Both the position numbers and the translations under genes were made by a program. DNA of 64,000 nt from Leuctra nigra (lineage: Eukaryota > Arthropoda > Insecta > Plecoptera > Leuctridae), in the NCBI GenBank assembly GCA_934045905.1, contig OW203769.1:372001-436000 (forward strand). Reading direction: 5' to 3'. Under the pieces are notes generated by a model. That model had not been told where the DNA came from and did not search any database. It saw only the letters and a program-made list of their open reading frames with translations. Shown here piece after piece: positions 47,965 through 59,666 of this stretch; positions within the stretch are counted from its first letter, which is position 1, and each line of letters begins with the position of its first letter.

Positions 47965-48400
47965 ATGAGAACCAGAGCCACGGCGCTACGAAGTAATAGC
48001 AGTGGCGATGCGAATAGCCCAGATAGTGAGTTAGTGAGTATCTCTAATATCCAACCACCACTTCAGACGGATAGTGCAACAACCAACAAGGCTGACGAGG
48101 TCTCAATGAGTATGGTTTTAAAGCGTCTCACCGTGATTAGCACCACGCTCCAACAACAGGAAATTCATCAGCGAGATCAGCTAGAAGCTAACCGTGAGTT
48201 AACTAAGAAGATTGAACACTTACTCGGAGAAATCGTTGATTGTAAGAAGGAAAACGCTGTGCTCAAGAAATAAAACGAGTTGCTAAACAATAGAATTAAC
48301 AGTTTGGAGCAATATTCCAAGAAATTTAATTTGGAATTTCAGGGCGTTCCTTTTGTCAAGGGCGTTCCTTTTGTTCCTTTTGACATTTTCCATTGATGAT
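47965..48400 (+). pseudogene. LINE ORF1-like coiled-coil protein, broken
   Basis: From the ATG at 47965 the frame encodes an S/T-rich N-terminus, then a heptad-rich segment (LKRLTVISTTLQQQEI onward to the ENAVLKK stretch), and stops at TAA 48271-48273. In the same frame beyond the stop, NRINSLEQYSKKFNLEFQGVP follows. That LEQYSRR..EI.GVP signature is typical of ORF1 proteins of non-LTR elements, which bind RNA as coiled-coil multimers. So a nonsense change splits the gene, and it then breaks up in a short duplicated GGGCGTTCCTTTTGT repeat near 48340. No endonuclease or RT follows directly. The LINE at 50430 need not belong to it. Confidence 0.7.
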
Positions 48401-48684
48401 GAATATCATAATATTACTTTGTAGAAATACGATATTTTATAAAGAATTTACAATTATTTTAATTAATTTCATGCAGTACGAATTAATTTGATTTGATTTT
48501 AAGCAGTTTCTAGTAGAAACTGGCTAAATTAGGGTATTATTCTTGATAATCTCTTTATATAGTCCCGTAACCCCACATTTTTAAGAGGCTAAAATATAGT
48601 AAACAAATCGGCCTTTAAAATGAAATCAATAATTTTACTTTGTAGTTTATATTACGATTTCTACAGAATATATAAGTGTAATTT
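48401..48684. other. Unassigned AT-rich spacer
   Basis: No feature recognised between the broken ORF1 and the TTAA-flanked MITE. Confidence 0.5.
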
Positions 48685-48688
48685 TTAA

Positions 48689-49217
48689 GGTGATACTAGC
48701 GCTCGGCCGTTTTAGAAAATTGAGAGAGAAAATTTGTTTCATAAATGAGTGTAACTTTTACAGGATGTTCACATGATCAGTCTGATTGTATATTAGTAGC
48801 ACTTTTTAATTTTTGCTTATTGCATTGTTAATTAGGCGCCGGTTATTCAACAAAACAGTGCAAAACAATGAAATTTGCGATACGATTGTAGACCAAACCC
48901 GTAAACCAATTGATCTCAAATTTTTATCATGATTATATAAAAGACAAACTTAGGGTTATCCCTTGGCAAATTTTTGAAATTTAATTTTATACGGCGCCCA
49001 GGGAGACAAGAAAATAGCTAACTTTTCACCAAAAATCCACTAATTATTACTAATTAACGAAACACAAAATTAAAAATTTACCTAGGGATAACCCTAAGTT
49101 TGTCTTTTTTCTAATCACGATTAAAATTTCAAATAATTTGGTCTACCCATTTCGTCTCCAATCGTATCGCAAAAAGTGTCTACAAAAAGCAGCAAAATCG
49201 CTCGCGCTTGCAGCACC
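48689..49217. mobile_element. 529-bp MITE flanked by TTAA
   Basis: Bounded by TTAA at 48685-48688 and 49218-49221, with ends GGTGATACTAGCGCTCGG and the inverse of GGTGCTGCAAGCGCGAGCG. Longer internal arms (48860-48980 and 49065-49175) contain GACAAACTTAGGGTTATCCC in inverted orientation. A TTAA target is used by piggyBac and Kolobok elements. Which one applies here is unknown. Confidence 0.75.
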
Positions 49218-49221
49218 TTAA

Positions 49222-50220
49222 GCTTCACCATGTTATCTTATGGGAAATTTCAAGAATTCCTTTTAAGATATCTCTTAAATTAATCCCGTGACACATGTTT
49301 TTCTTTTAGTATTTGCAAATGGTATTGCTTGAGGCATATCTGAGGAAAGTTTGAAGCATTTTTATTTAACACGGACTAATGAGGATACTACTTTAAACAG
49401 TGAATGGATTTTAACAGATATAACTACAAATTTGGAATAATTGTATTTTGTGAACTTGAACTTTTGCGTTCTTGTCCAAAACTTAACTAACAGGACTTGA
49501 GCTAATTCTTTCAGCGCAACTTCCCTAACAGTGCATTATGAAGAGATGGGCAAAGACTTACAGTCTGTCAACTACTGGAAATGGCGCAATAACAAAAGGA
49601 TCGAAATGAAGGATAAACCGCTCATAAATAATTTAATCAAGGATTTAAAAAAAGTAAACTACTTCAACATTACAAATATAATGACAAAACATTGATTAAA
49701 TCATAGAGATTCATATACTTATTAAATAAACAGAATAATACTGTAATATGATAATTAACATAGCAATAAATAAAGAACTATATGTAACAATGTAATATCA
49801 TAAAAAGTCTACAATCAACACAATCAACCACCACCACATTTTGATAATAATAAAAAAAAATTGGCAACAATTGCTCATAACTAGTAACAAAACTCTTTAA
49901 ATATAATTAATAATTAGTATTACATAGAACCTGGATATTGAATATTTCGGTAATTTTTCGATCCATTACTCCAAGTTTTTTTCCAGAGATAAATAATCTG
50001 AAACGACATGATATGAGTTTAACAAACTTAAAATATCCCACATAAAATGCATGTGTGCGGATAAAACATTTAACTTGAACAGACATTTGCTACTGATTTA
50101 CTGACAAACTAATACAAGTGGAAATAAGAAAACTAGTGACCAACAGCTGGTCTGATACTTGTAAATATCTGGTGAGAAAATATAAATACTCCAATACAAT
50201 TGGCCTCGATTCACATGGTT
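49222..50220. other. Unassigned AT-rich region
   Basis: No coding or repeat feature that I can support. Confidence 0.45.
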
Positions 50221-50376
50221 CCGCATTCCAGCATCTCCCCCAACCCCTATTGGACAGTGCAAGTGAGGCAATGTGTTCTACCGCATTCCATGAGCTCCCC
50301 AACCCCTATTGGACAGTGAAAGTGAGGCAATGAATTATTCTGCCGCATTCCAGCATCTCCCCACCCCCTTTAGTCC
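50221..50376 (+). repeat. 60-62-bp tandem repeat, 2.5 copies
   Basis: CCGCATTCCA starts at 50221, 50281 and 50343, followed by CTCCCCAACCCCTATTGGAC and AGTGAGGCAATG in the full copies. Confidence 0.9.
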
Positions 50377-50429
50377 GTGACTGTGTGTGCAAACAACTGC
50401 CTGGGGTTACAACCAGTGCTTAATTTGGG

Positions 50430-52418
50430 CGTGAGAGAGATAGACTGTCTAAGATTGCAAGGAAATCAAATAAGACTGATGACTGGACCAATTTTAAGAC
50501 AAAGAGAAATAGTGTAGTGCAGCTAATTAAAGAAAAGAAAAGGTTATATTATTCCTGGAAGATTGACGAAAAAAAGGGACAGCCAAGAGAGATGTGGAAG
50601 ATTTTAAAAACATTTTATAAGAAAAAAAATGCATTTAATGATTCTGAACTATATTTTAACAACAAGAAGGTTTATGGGCTCAAAAATTTAGTAAAAACTT
50701 TCAATGAGTATTTTATTGATAGTATTGATGAAATAGTGAAAAATATTAAACCGGCAAATAACGAAAGTGCTTCGAAATCATTTGAAAAATTAATTTGTAG
50801 AAATGAACTTATGGAAGAGTTCGAAAGTATTAGCGCTGACACTATTAGTTTGATTATTAAAGAATTAAAAGACGGATCCCCATGGGAAGACGGAATCTCA
50901 AAGAAAATACTGATACTAGTATTATCTCATTATCAAACAACAAACTTTTTCGTAACAATGATAAACGACTCCCTTAGATGGGGAATTGTCCCTGACAAAC
51001 TTAAATTATCAATAATAACTCCAGTGCCCAAAGTCCAAAGTGCTATTGATGGAGAAAACTACAGGCCAATAAATACCTTACATATCATTGACAAAGTATT
51101 GGAAGCTGTAGTAAAGAAACAACTTGTTGAATATATAAATAAAACATCAATTATTATTGATGAACAATCGGGCTTTCGGTCAAAGCATGGATGTGAGACA
51201 GTATTAACACATATTATAGATGATTTGAAACAAAAAATGGAGAATAATTACTACACCAGACTGGTATTTGTGGACTTAAAACGAGCCTTCGATACGGTAG
51301 ACCGAAATTTACTTTTGTTAAAACTTCATAAATATGGTTTCCGTGGCCAAGTTCTAAGTTGGTTAAATTCATATCTCGTAAATAGAAGACAAATAGTAAA
51401 ATTATATAATACTAGATCTAATGAAAAACTTTGCTCAGTAGGGGTACCGCAAGGTTCAATCTTAGGCCCATTACTTTTTATATTATACATTAATGATCTG
51501 GGATTCGTTTTCAAACATTGTAAAATACAACTATATGCGGATGACGCCCTTATAATTTGCAGTGGTGCAGACCCACAAGTTGTACATGAGCAACTCGATG
51601 AGGACATACAATTGCTCGAACAATGGTTGAGAATTAATAAGTTAAAGATAAACATATCTAAAACTAAATCTATGGTCATATGTAAGACAGTCAACAGAAA
51701 AACGTTCAACCCATATGCTACTAAAAAGCTAGTCATAGATAATGGCCAAATTGAAAATGTCTCAGAATTCAAATATTTGGGTATTATAATAGATGAGTTC
51801 CTCTTATTTCATAAACATGCTGACTATATAATAAAAAAAGTATCACGGAAAGTGGGATTGTTTCAGAGACATTGCACAAGCTTACCGATTATTAGTAAAA
51901 TTCATATATGTCAAGCTATAATTACACCCCATTTCGATTTCTGCAGTTCAATATTGTTTCTTCTTTCACAAAATTACATAAGCAAATTGCAAAAACTTCA
52001 AAATAAGGTCATGCGAAGTATTTTATGGGTGGATAAATCTACCAGTGTTTTGAAAATGAGCAACGCTATGTGTTGGCTCACTGTCAAACATATGATAGTT
52101 CTTAATACAATGACATTTATTCATAAAATATCGAAAGGGGTAGCGCCGAGTTACTTAACTAATAAGGTTGCTAAAGAAACACCATTGTATAAAACTAGAC
52201 ATTCAAATAACTTACCTGTATCTAGATGTAAAACAAAATTTGGAAACAATACCTTATTTTCGAAAGGCTTGAAATTGTATAATCGCATCCCAGAGATAAT
52301 AAGAAACGAAAAGTGTACAGAAAAATTTAGAAGGATGTGCGTTGAGGTAATAAAAAAAGGAAATTGGCTTTCAGACCCACTAGCAAATATAAATGTAGGC
52401 TTTTGGGATAGGCCCTAA
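50430..52418 (+). pseudogene. LINE B reverse transcriptase, endonuclease missing
   Basis: The frame is open from just after a TAA near 50424 to the stop at 52416-52418. It starts without ATG in the linker (SKIARKSNKTDDWTNFKTKR), and an ORF counted from the GTG at 50517 gives 633 residues. RT motifs are YRPINTL, FVDLKRAFDTVD, VGVPQGSILGPLLFILYIND and YADD (near 51535). The C-terminus has the RHSNNLPVSR and GLKLYNRIPEIIR segments seen in Jockey/CR1-like elements. There is no frameshift or internal stop in the retained part, so the insertion is young, but the missing endonuclease means it cannot move by itself. It is only distantly similar to LINE A by eye. Confidence 0.9.
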
Positions 52419-52589
52419 GCCAAGGTTTTTGGAATAGGTGAAATTGTGTATCTCTTGTTTATCTCTTATTTACCTTATCTCTTAATTATCTCTTAATTGT
52501 GTTATAATTGTTAAAAATGTATTATTTGACAAAAACCTTATAGTACTGAGTGTATAATACCTATGTAAACATGTAATAGCTAAATAGCT

Positions 52590-52599
52590 AAATAAAGAA

Positions 52600-52632
<33 letters not shown>
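52590..52632 (+). repeat. (ACT)n tail of LINE B
   Basis: About 14 ACT triplets follow AATAAAGAAT. It marks the LINE 3' end and matches the tail type of LINE A. Confidence 0.9.
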
Positions 52633-53040
52633 GTAAGCCCGGGTAAGCCCGGCTTACCCCCCTTTTTTGGAGGGTAAGCCGGGCTTATGCACCTTTTTGT
52701 ATAAATATTATCTTTAATATTAATAACACTGTTAAATAAAACAAATTTGGTCGCCCACTACAAACTTATTTTTCAGGGAGATAAAAATTGGTTCAAATAT
52801 TTTACAAAAAGCGCAGAAACGCACCAAATTCATCCTAGAAATTCAAAAATTTTCCGGGGCTGCGCGCCCCGGACCCGCGTTCTTCTGGGGGCCGCTCCCC
52901 CCAGGCCCCCCATTGATTCCGTACGGTAATGCGTTTCCCATGACAATTGTGGGGTGGGCTTACCCCAAGATAGGTAGAATATATGGGTTACTCTAGAGAT
53001 CTTGGGCTTACCCACCTTTTCTAATACAAATTAACCACTG
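52633..53040. repeat. GC-rich repeat with GTAAGCCC ends
   Basis: The left side has repeated GTAAGCCCGG and the right side the inverse GGGCTTACCC twice. The centre (52840-52915) has CCGGGGCTGCGCGCCCCGG and CCCCCCATTG blocks homologous, in inverse, to the interior of the hAT MITE at 36424-36911. Probably a decayed non-autonomous element. No target duplication seen. Confidence 0.6.
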
Positions 53041-53223
53041 GTTACAACCCGTAAATGAAACTGGGGATTTATATTAGAAACATCCTCTATCAATCACGTC
53101 AATCCAACAACAAGCGACAGCAGCAGTTGATACTTTAATTAAAATGTTCTTTCTGCAATAACTGAATTAAATCACATTCTTTCTCTGAATGTATTATTTA
53201 TTGACTCGGCAAGAGACATAAAA

Positions 53224-53769
53224 GGTCTGTTCGTTTTGCTTACTGCACTTTACTGCTCACTGCAAATCCGTTCGTTTTGCATCAAACTTGCTGTTCCGTC
53301 ACTGCGATTGTGTTCGATTTGACAATGACAGTAGCTGCGCAGTGACTGCTCTTACAGCTGGGTAGGGAGGTGATGTAAATGCAGTAACTTTGCAGTAGGC
53401 GGCAAAATGGCCGATGTTTGAAATGTAAAATGTGTTTCTTATGGATGGATAGTGAAAAAACGCCTAAGGAGGAGGGAAATGAGTATTTGTTTCAGAGTTT
53501 AGTTTAGTTATATGTTATGAAATGATACATATTTATATAAATATGCATTGGGATTAGACAAGAATTCTATAAATGCAGAACATAACGTCACTTATTTTTA
53601 CATTCTTCCCGCCAAATTCACAAACCTCCCAACCAATAGGAAAAGGCCAGCCTGCCATCCTGCTGCAAATGCGTTCGTTTTGTGTTGGTACAGCAAGCTA
53701 CTGCAAGAGTTACCAGGGCCTACTGTAAGCTGCTGCTACTGCAACTGCAGTAAGCAAAACGAACAGACC
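53224..53769. mobile_element. 546-bp MITE with GGTCTGTTCGTTTTGC ends
   Basis: The inverted ends GGTCTGTTCGTTTTGCTTAC and the matching GTAAGCAAAACGAACAGACC are exact over about 20 bp. Additional internal TTCGTTTTG and ACTGCAA words occur in both orientations. A TAAA lies on each side with one extra A on the left, so the target duplication is only suggestive. Confidence 0.8.
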
Positions 53770-53827
53770 TAAAGGTACCTCTCAGCTGTCACATTGCTGT
53801 AAGCTAGGTCTCTATGTTCAAGCGTCA

Positions 53828-54180
53828 TTGTCTGCAAAGTTGACACTTTTATTCTGTTACAAAAAAATCTACTTTATATATTCTTTGAATTTACCTAAGT
53901 TGGCTGACACAGAGGTACCCCTTTCCAGCTGGGCTGGTGAGCTAGGTCTCTGTTCAAGCCTATTTGTTTCAAGGTTTTTCACTGAACCTCGATATTTCGA
54001 CAAATTCAAGAGACACAAGTCTTCTGACTTTTCCCTCTCTCTCTAAGACTGCTTGCTGTCTACTTGACATGTCTACGTCGACTTTATGAGAGCTTACACG
54101 TGGAAGGTTGGCTTACACAGTCATTGACGAATGAATTGACTTACAAACTCATAAATAACTTGTCAATTAAATGAACCACA
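53828..54180 (+). repeat. Paralogue of 61036-61500 with unexpanded CT tract
   Basis: Shares GTTGGCTGACACAGAGGTAC, AACCTCGATATTTCGACA and AAGACTGCTTGCTGTCTACT with the 61-kb copy. Here the CT tract is only about 10 bp (54035-54044). Confidence 0.85.
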
Positions 54181-54239
54181 ATGAACATAGTTAGTGAAAA
54201 TATTGGAATACATATTATGTCATTTCTTCATTTCATTTT

Positions 54240-57200
54240 CATTTCTTCATTTTATAGGTATTATTTTGATCTTTTGCTTTATTAATTTTTTTGAATGCAT
54301 CATCTTTTTGTTTTTATTTGTATTGATTTAATTGTATGGATACATCTTTATTTTTTTATTTGTTTTTTTAATGGTGTTAATTGATATTTATGGGTGCATT
54401 TTTGTACCATCTATTTATCTTTTGCTCACATTGATTTGTAGGAATATTTTAATTTTTACATGTATTGATATTTACAAAAAGTGCAATATAAACAATTTAA
54501 TAACCATTGCTTAAAAAAATCACTGTAAGCAGTGAAATAACAAAATATTTTGGTATAAGTACATGAAGCCAGTCATGGCACATGTTGTAGGTACATAATA
54601 AAATGAGTAATATCAAAAAGAATACACCTAATACTTCAATTAGCATAGTGCATATTAAATCACTGAGAAAGTATTACATAATGGAGGCAAGACCCAAAGA
54701 CATTACAAATCACCTAACTACTTGGCAACATTTGCAATTGAAACGTCATATATACAATGAAATAACTAAGTACTTGATATAAAAGGCCAATCATGGCAAT
54801 CTTAATACTAGCACAGAGAAATCATCACAGAATCACATTGTTCTTTTTAATTGTGTTGATTGATTTTATTATTATCAATGCATTTCCTGATTTTTTATTA
54901 CTTCTGTTGATATTTTTAAATTAAAATTATTGAGAATTGATTCTAGTATTCCACTGTATACAGTGAAATACAGAGTATTTACTATTAAGGCCATAAGTAT
55001 GGCAAATGTTGTAACAAAGATAGCATTTGCAAGAAGATAATATACTATCACATCATAAATCATAAATCACAGAGAACATCACAGAATAGGACAACCATTC
55101 AAATGGCGTGTATAAATTATCTTTACAGACTTTCAGGCAATAATTGTACTTGAAAACTCAATATAAGCAGTGAAATAACCGAGTATTTGGTAAGAAGCCA
55201 ATATTGGCAATTATTCACAGTGGAATCATCAAATATTAAATATTTATTTTTATTTTTATTTTTGTAGATTGATATGTATGAATGCATTTTCTTTTCCTTT
55301 TTTACTTGTATTGAATGACTTATAACAAATGCATTTGTTTTACTTGTGTTGATATTTTTAAACTGACAATAAAAAATTAATGGGTCTTCTTAATTGATTA
55401 ATCACTGTAAACATTGAAATAAAAGAGTATTTAGTATAATTATAAAAGGCCAATTATTGCAAATGTTATAACAAAGATAGCAGTAGCCAGATAGAAATCA
55501 TATCAAGAAAATCAAAGAATGGACACGACAAAACCAAAGCTTCTGCAAATCACCTTTGCAACAATTGCATTTGTAGAATCTCTGTAATCAAAGACCACAG
55601 TTTGAAAGATCAGTCATGGCTTGAATAAGTCAAAGGCTTGATGTTGAGACTTGATGTGTTTGAGACACCATTTTAATTCAAAAAGTTACATTAATTCTAT
55701 TATTACGCAAGTAAATGCGTTGCTAAATGTTGATACTTTGTTTGTCCATTCAATTGAATTCCGTTTTATTTTAAAGTGTTGCTTGAAAGCTGAACAAGTA
55801 ACGTACAATTTACATGTGACATAAATACTGGGTAGTCCAAAAAAAAACATTCAATGGGCGAGACTAGGGCTGATTTGAATTATGTCAATAATATTGATAT
55901 TGTATCAATATTTCTAAGTGGTAACACATAATAGTGTCTTCATTGTCATCCTTATTGTTGGAGACTTGGAAATTACATGATAATCTTGTCATACATCTCA
56001 TACTGTTTTTCATTATAAAATGTCACTTGAAATTTACATTTGACTTTTATGAATGCATTTTTTTTATTGTTTTTTTGCTTAACTCGTGATTGAATTTTTG
56101 AATCCATCATGTATTTTACTGCAATTGATTTATTTTTATGGGTGCATTATTTTGTTTTATTGCTTGTATGACATTTAAGAGAGCACCATCTTTTTGTTTT
56201 TTACTTGTATTAATTGATTTTTATGAATCAGTTATGAGATCAGTCCTGCCTTTAAGTCAAAAAGGCCATAGTTGATATGGAGAATTAATAGGTGTTGAAA
56301 GCACCATTTGAATTCATCAATTTACATTAATATTAATAATATGTGGGAGAATGAGTTGCTAATTGTTGAAACTTAGTTTGTCCAATCAATATAATTCAGA
56401 TTTCATGATATATAAATACTGGGAGGTCCCAAAATAAACATATAATTGGCGAGACTAGGGGGGATTAGATTTTTATCAATATTGTTGATAATTTTCAATA
56501 TTTGCAAGTAGTAACACATAATAGTGTCTTCATTGTTGGAGACTTGGAAGTTACATGATTATCTTGTCATACATTAGTATCACATACTGTTACAATGTCA
56601 CATGACATTACATTTGACTTTATTTTTTTATACATTGTGTTTTCCTTACTTGTTTTTTTGCTGTATTGAAAGAGAGGAAGACCAAGAACAAAGTGGATGA
56701 ATGGAGTGGTGGCGGCTGTGGAAGAGAGAGGGGAGTCGTGGATGAAGATCAGAGATGAAAAGTGGTGGGAAGACGTGGACATATGGAGAAGACTTGTAGA
56801 AAAAGTTGAGGAGGAAGGAGGAGAAGAAGTTGAAGATGGAGAAGAAGATGATGAAGATGAAGAGAATACAGAAGAAACGTCAGGCCCGGCCAGCCGGTTT
56901 CATTAATTAGGCCCTTGTATTTACCTCCTTAACCCACTGTAATTTGGTTTGTAATTGATTGATTTTTAAGAATGCATCATCTTTTTTATTTTTTATTCAA
57001 TTGATTTATTTGTATGGATGCATTTTTGTTTTTTTCATGTATTGATATTATTTTTAAGAAAGCATCATCTTTTTGTCTTTTTCTTCAATTGGTTATTTAA
57101 TAGACGCATTCTTTGTTTTTTACAAGTATTTCTTGATGTTTAAGAATCAACATTATGCTTCAAATTTTTTTTTACTTTAATTGATTTTTCGTATGATGCA

Positions 57201-57860
57201 CGTTTTCTATACTTGTGTTAACAAATGTTAACAATGCACAATACACGTGATTTAAACAATATTTCTCCATCGCTTATAATAGTCACTGTAATCAGTGAAA
57301 TAACAGTATATCTACTACAAATGACAGTCATGGCAAATGTTATAATAAAATTATTAAAGCATTTAATGTATATAATACTAATTACAATAATCACAAAATT
57401 TACATGACAATACCAAATGCTTTTACTAATCAGTAATCACATTAGTTTACTGTCAACAATTGAACGTAAAAATGACTGGACACTCTGAAGTAACAGAGTA
57501 TTTGGTATCATAAATTAATATAGAACGTAGTGGCAAATATTATAATAGAAAGAGATAATGAAAGATAATACTGTGACATTTAAATCACAGATATAGTATC
57601 ATAATTATAGACACGGCCATTCCAAATACTTGAACATATCACCTTAGACTACTAAGCAACAATTGCATTTGAAGAATCACTTGAAAAATCACAGTTTGTT
57701 GAAATACTTTTTCATGCTTTGAATGAGTCTAACACTAAGGGCCAGTTTATGTTGATAAATGAAAGGTGTCTGAGGCACCATTTTTAGGTGAGGTGGTAAA
57801 CATCATTGTTGTCTTCATTGCCATCATCATTGTTGGAGACTTGGAAATTACATGATGATC
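54240..57860. repeat. Diverged AT-rich repeat modules
   Basis: Recurring modules include ATCACTGTAAGCAGTGAAAT (54522, with variants at 55393 and 57283), TTGGAGACTTGGAAATTACA (about 55965, 56537 and 57834), GAATGCATTTTTTT-type stretches and ATACTGGGTGGTCC...GGCGAGACTAGGG (55825 and about 56415). The order is the same as in 59670-64000. No host gene. Confidence 0.75.
56668..56905 (+). pseudogene. LINE C-terminal fragment (RGRPRTKW type) with acidic tail
   Basis: The frame reads RGRPRTKWMNGVVAAVEE, then ESWMKIRDEKWW and WRRLVE, resembling the extreme C-terminus of RTE-like and other endonuclease-RT proteins (GRP..RW followed by W..A.DR..WR). It ends in a Glu/Asp-rich tail and a stop at 56904-56906. 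There is no RT upstream, so this is a relic. Assignment is by motif memory only. Confidence 0.5.
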
Positions 57861-58254
57861 TAGTGGAGCGGTCGCTCCACGCCAGCCAAGTCGTACGGCG
57901 CGCACACTCTCAAATAAAGGCTGGAGCAAACCCACTTTTACTGTAAGCATCAAAGTGGCATTTTCGGCCTACTGGATCTTAAAATTGGGAAATCTCACAT
58001 TGTTGCGATATATCTTAATTTCGAGCTATGGCCCACCCTACAACATATACCAAATTTGGGAACAATAGGTTACGCCCTTTGCACGCTAGAGGGCCGTGAA
58101 AACAGTGTTTTAGGGCGGTTTTCATAATAATAATCTCAGTAGTAGTAGTCTCCTGGAATTCAAATCCGGTAACATGGCCACAGCCAAAACGGCTGAACCG
58201 ATTGATCTCACATTTTTACCACGTGTGCACTTTTGGCGTCTGATTTAACCTTCA

Positions 58255-59130
58255 CCCCATGAATTTTTTGTGCCGCCATTTTGAAACCGGAAGTGACGTC
58301 ATATCTCAACAACGGCTAGACCGATTGGAACGAAAATAGCGCCAAACGATTCGGACGGTCATCTATATGGATAATCAATAGCAACAGACTAAAATTTATG
58401 TTAACGAAACCGGAAATGACGTCATGAAATTTAATTCATCGATTGGCATTTCGGCAACAAATTTGATCCAATTATTTTGATATTTATGTAACGTATGTTC
58501 TTTTGTGATATTATTTGACTTGATATAAAACCAACCGGAAGCCGCCATTTTGAAACCAGAAATGACATCATATCTTAATAACGTCTTAATAGATTTAAAC
58601 GAAACCAACGCTAAACAATTTAGACGGTCAACTTTATGTATTATCATCAATAATATTTGCAGTTTCCCATACTGAAACCGGAAATGACGTCACACATTTT
58701 AAAAATCGCACAAATTTACATTTTGATGCAATAAATATACTATTTGAGACTGCTTATAATAAAATGAAATCATGTTTAAATTATAATTCAAGAGGTCAGT
58801 GATTTCAGCAGCCATTTTGAAATCGGAAGAAACGACGTAATATCTCGAAAACTGGTTGACAGATCGGTATGAAACTAGTGCCAAACGATTCGGAAGGACA
58901 TCTCTATGGAATAGGAACAGTCAAACTAGAATTTTCCTATTTATGAGGCCGGAAATGACGTCATTCAAATTTATAAATCATTATAATCCCCTCCTATACA
59001 ATAAATACATATTCAGAAAGCTAAAAATGATACACATCATTTATAGTTATAAATTCTATGTGGCAGTGCAGAAAGTTCAGCGGCCATTTTGAAAACCGAC
59101 GTGTTGCCATATCTCGGAACTGGGTTGACC
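58255..59130 (+). repeat. Four ~270-bp modules with GCCGCCATTTTG / CCGGAAGTGACGTCA words
   Basis: Each module starts with a GCMGCCATTTTGAAA-type word followed by a CCGGAAGTGACGTCA-like word, then a GGCTAGACCGATTGGAACGAA-like stretch, and in the first three a second CCGGAAATGACGTCA. Spacing is 267-272 bp. Confidence 0.8.
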
Positions 59131-59266
59131 GATTGGAATGAAACCTTTGTTTTTTTCATTAGAATAACCAAATTGTAAAGGGTAATTTTTTTTAAAGGAT
59201 TTAGTAATTGTTCATGTGATATGTGTCACACGTAAGTTGTAAGAATAAACTAAAAAAAGTAGTGAT

Positions 59267-59666
59267 ATCCCCATAAAAAACACTCCGTGTAAAAATACCA
59301 GCCAAGTCTCTTCAACTTAAAAAAAATAATGAAATCTAAAAATTCTGCACTGAAAAGTAGTGATATCAAAAAATTAGCCAAGTCAAAACTTTATTTGAAA
59401 ATCAAAAAATACTTGGCGCATCGTTTTTTTAGGGCATTATAGGTATACTATGTATATGTATATTTCATGTATAATTTATAATTGGCTTATACTTCCAAGC
59501 TATTTATGTACACGATGCGCCAAGTATTTTTTGATTTTCAAATAAAGTTTTGACTTGGCTAATTTTTTGATATCACTACTTTTCAGTGCAGAATTTTTAG
59601 ATTTCATTATTTTTTTTAAGTTGAAGAGACTTGGCTGGTATTTTTACACGGAGTGTTTTTTATGGG
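59267..59666. mobile_element. Fold-back, second family copy, with identical arms
   Basis: The left arm (59268-59420) and the right arm (to 59666) are exact reverse complements of each other but differ from the 20493-20891 arms at a dozen or so sites. The loop is diverged. Confidence 0.9.

Larger units (their letters stand above)
50430..52632 (+). mobile_element. 5'-truncated non-LTR retrotransposon (LINE B)
   Basis: Coding homology begins abruptly near 50430 in the endonuclease-RT linker and continues through the RT and C-terminal domain, a 3' UTR of about 170 bp, AATAAA (52581) and an (ACT)n tail at 52590-52632. 5' truncation is the usual outcome of incomplete target-primed reverse transcription. 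Confidence 0.88.

Noticed and set aside
56697..56906. A host gene for an acidic protein
   Set aside because: The upstream frame reads into an RGRPRTKW motif typical of LINE C-termini, so a retroelement relic is the simpler reading.
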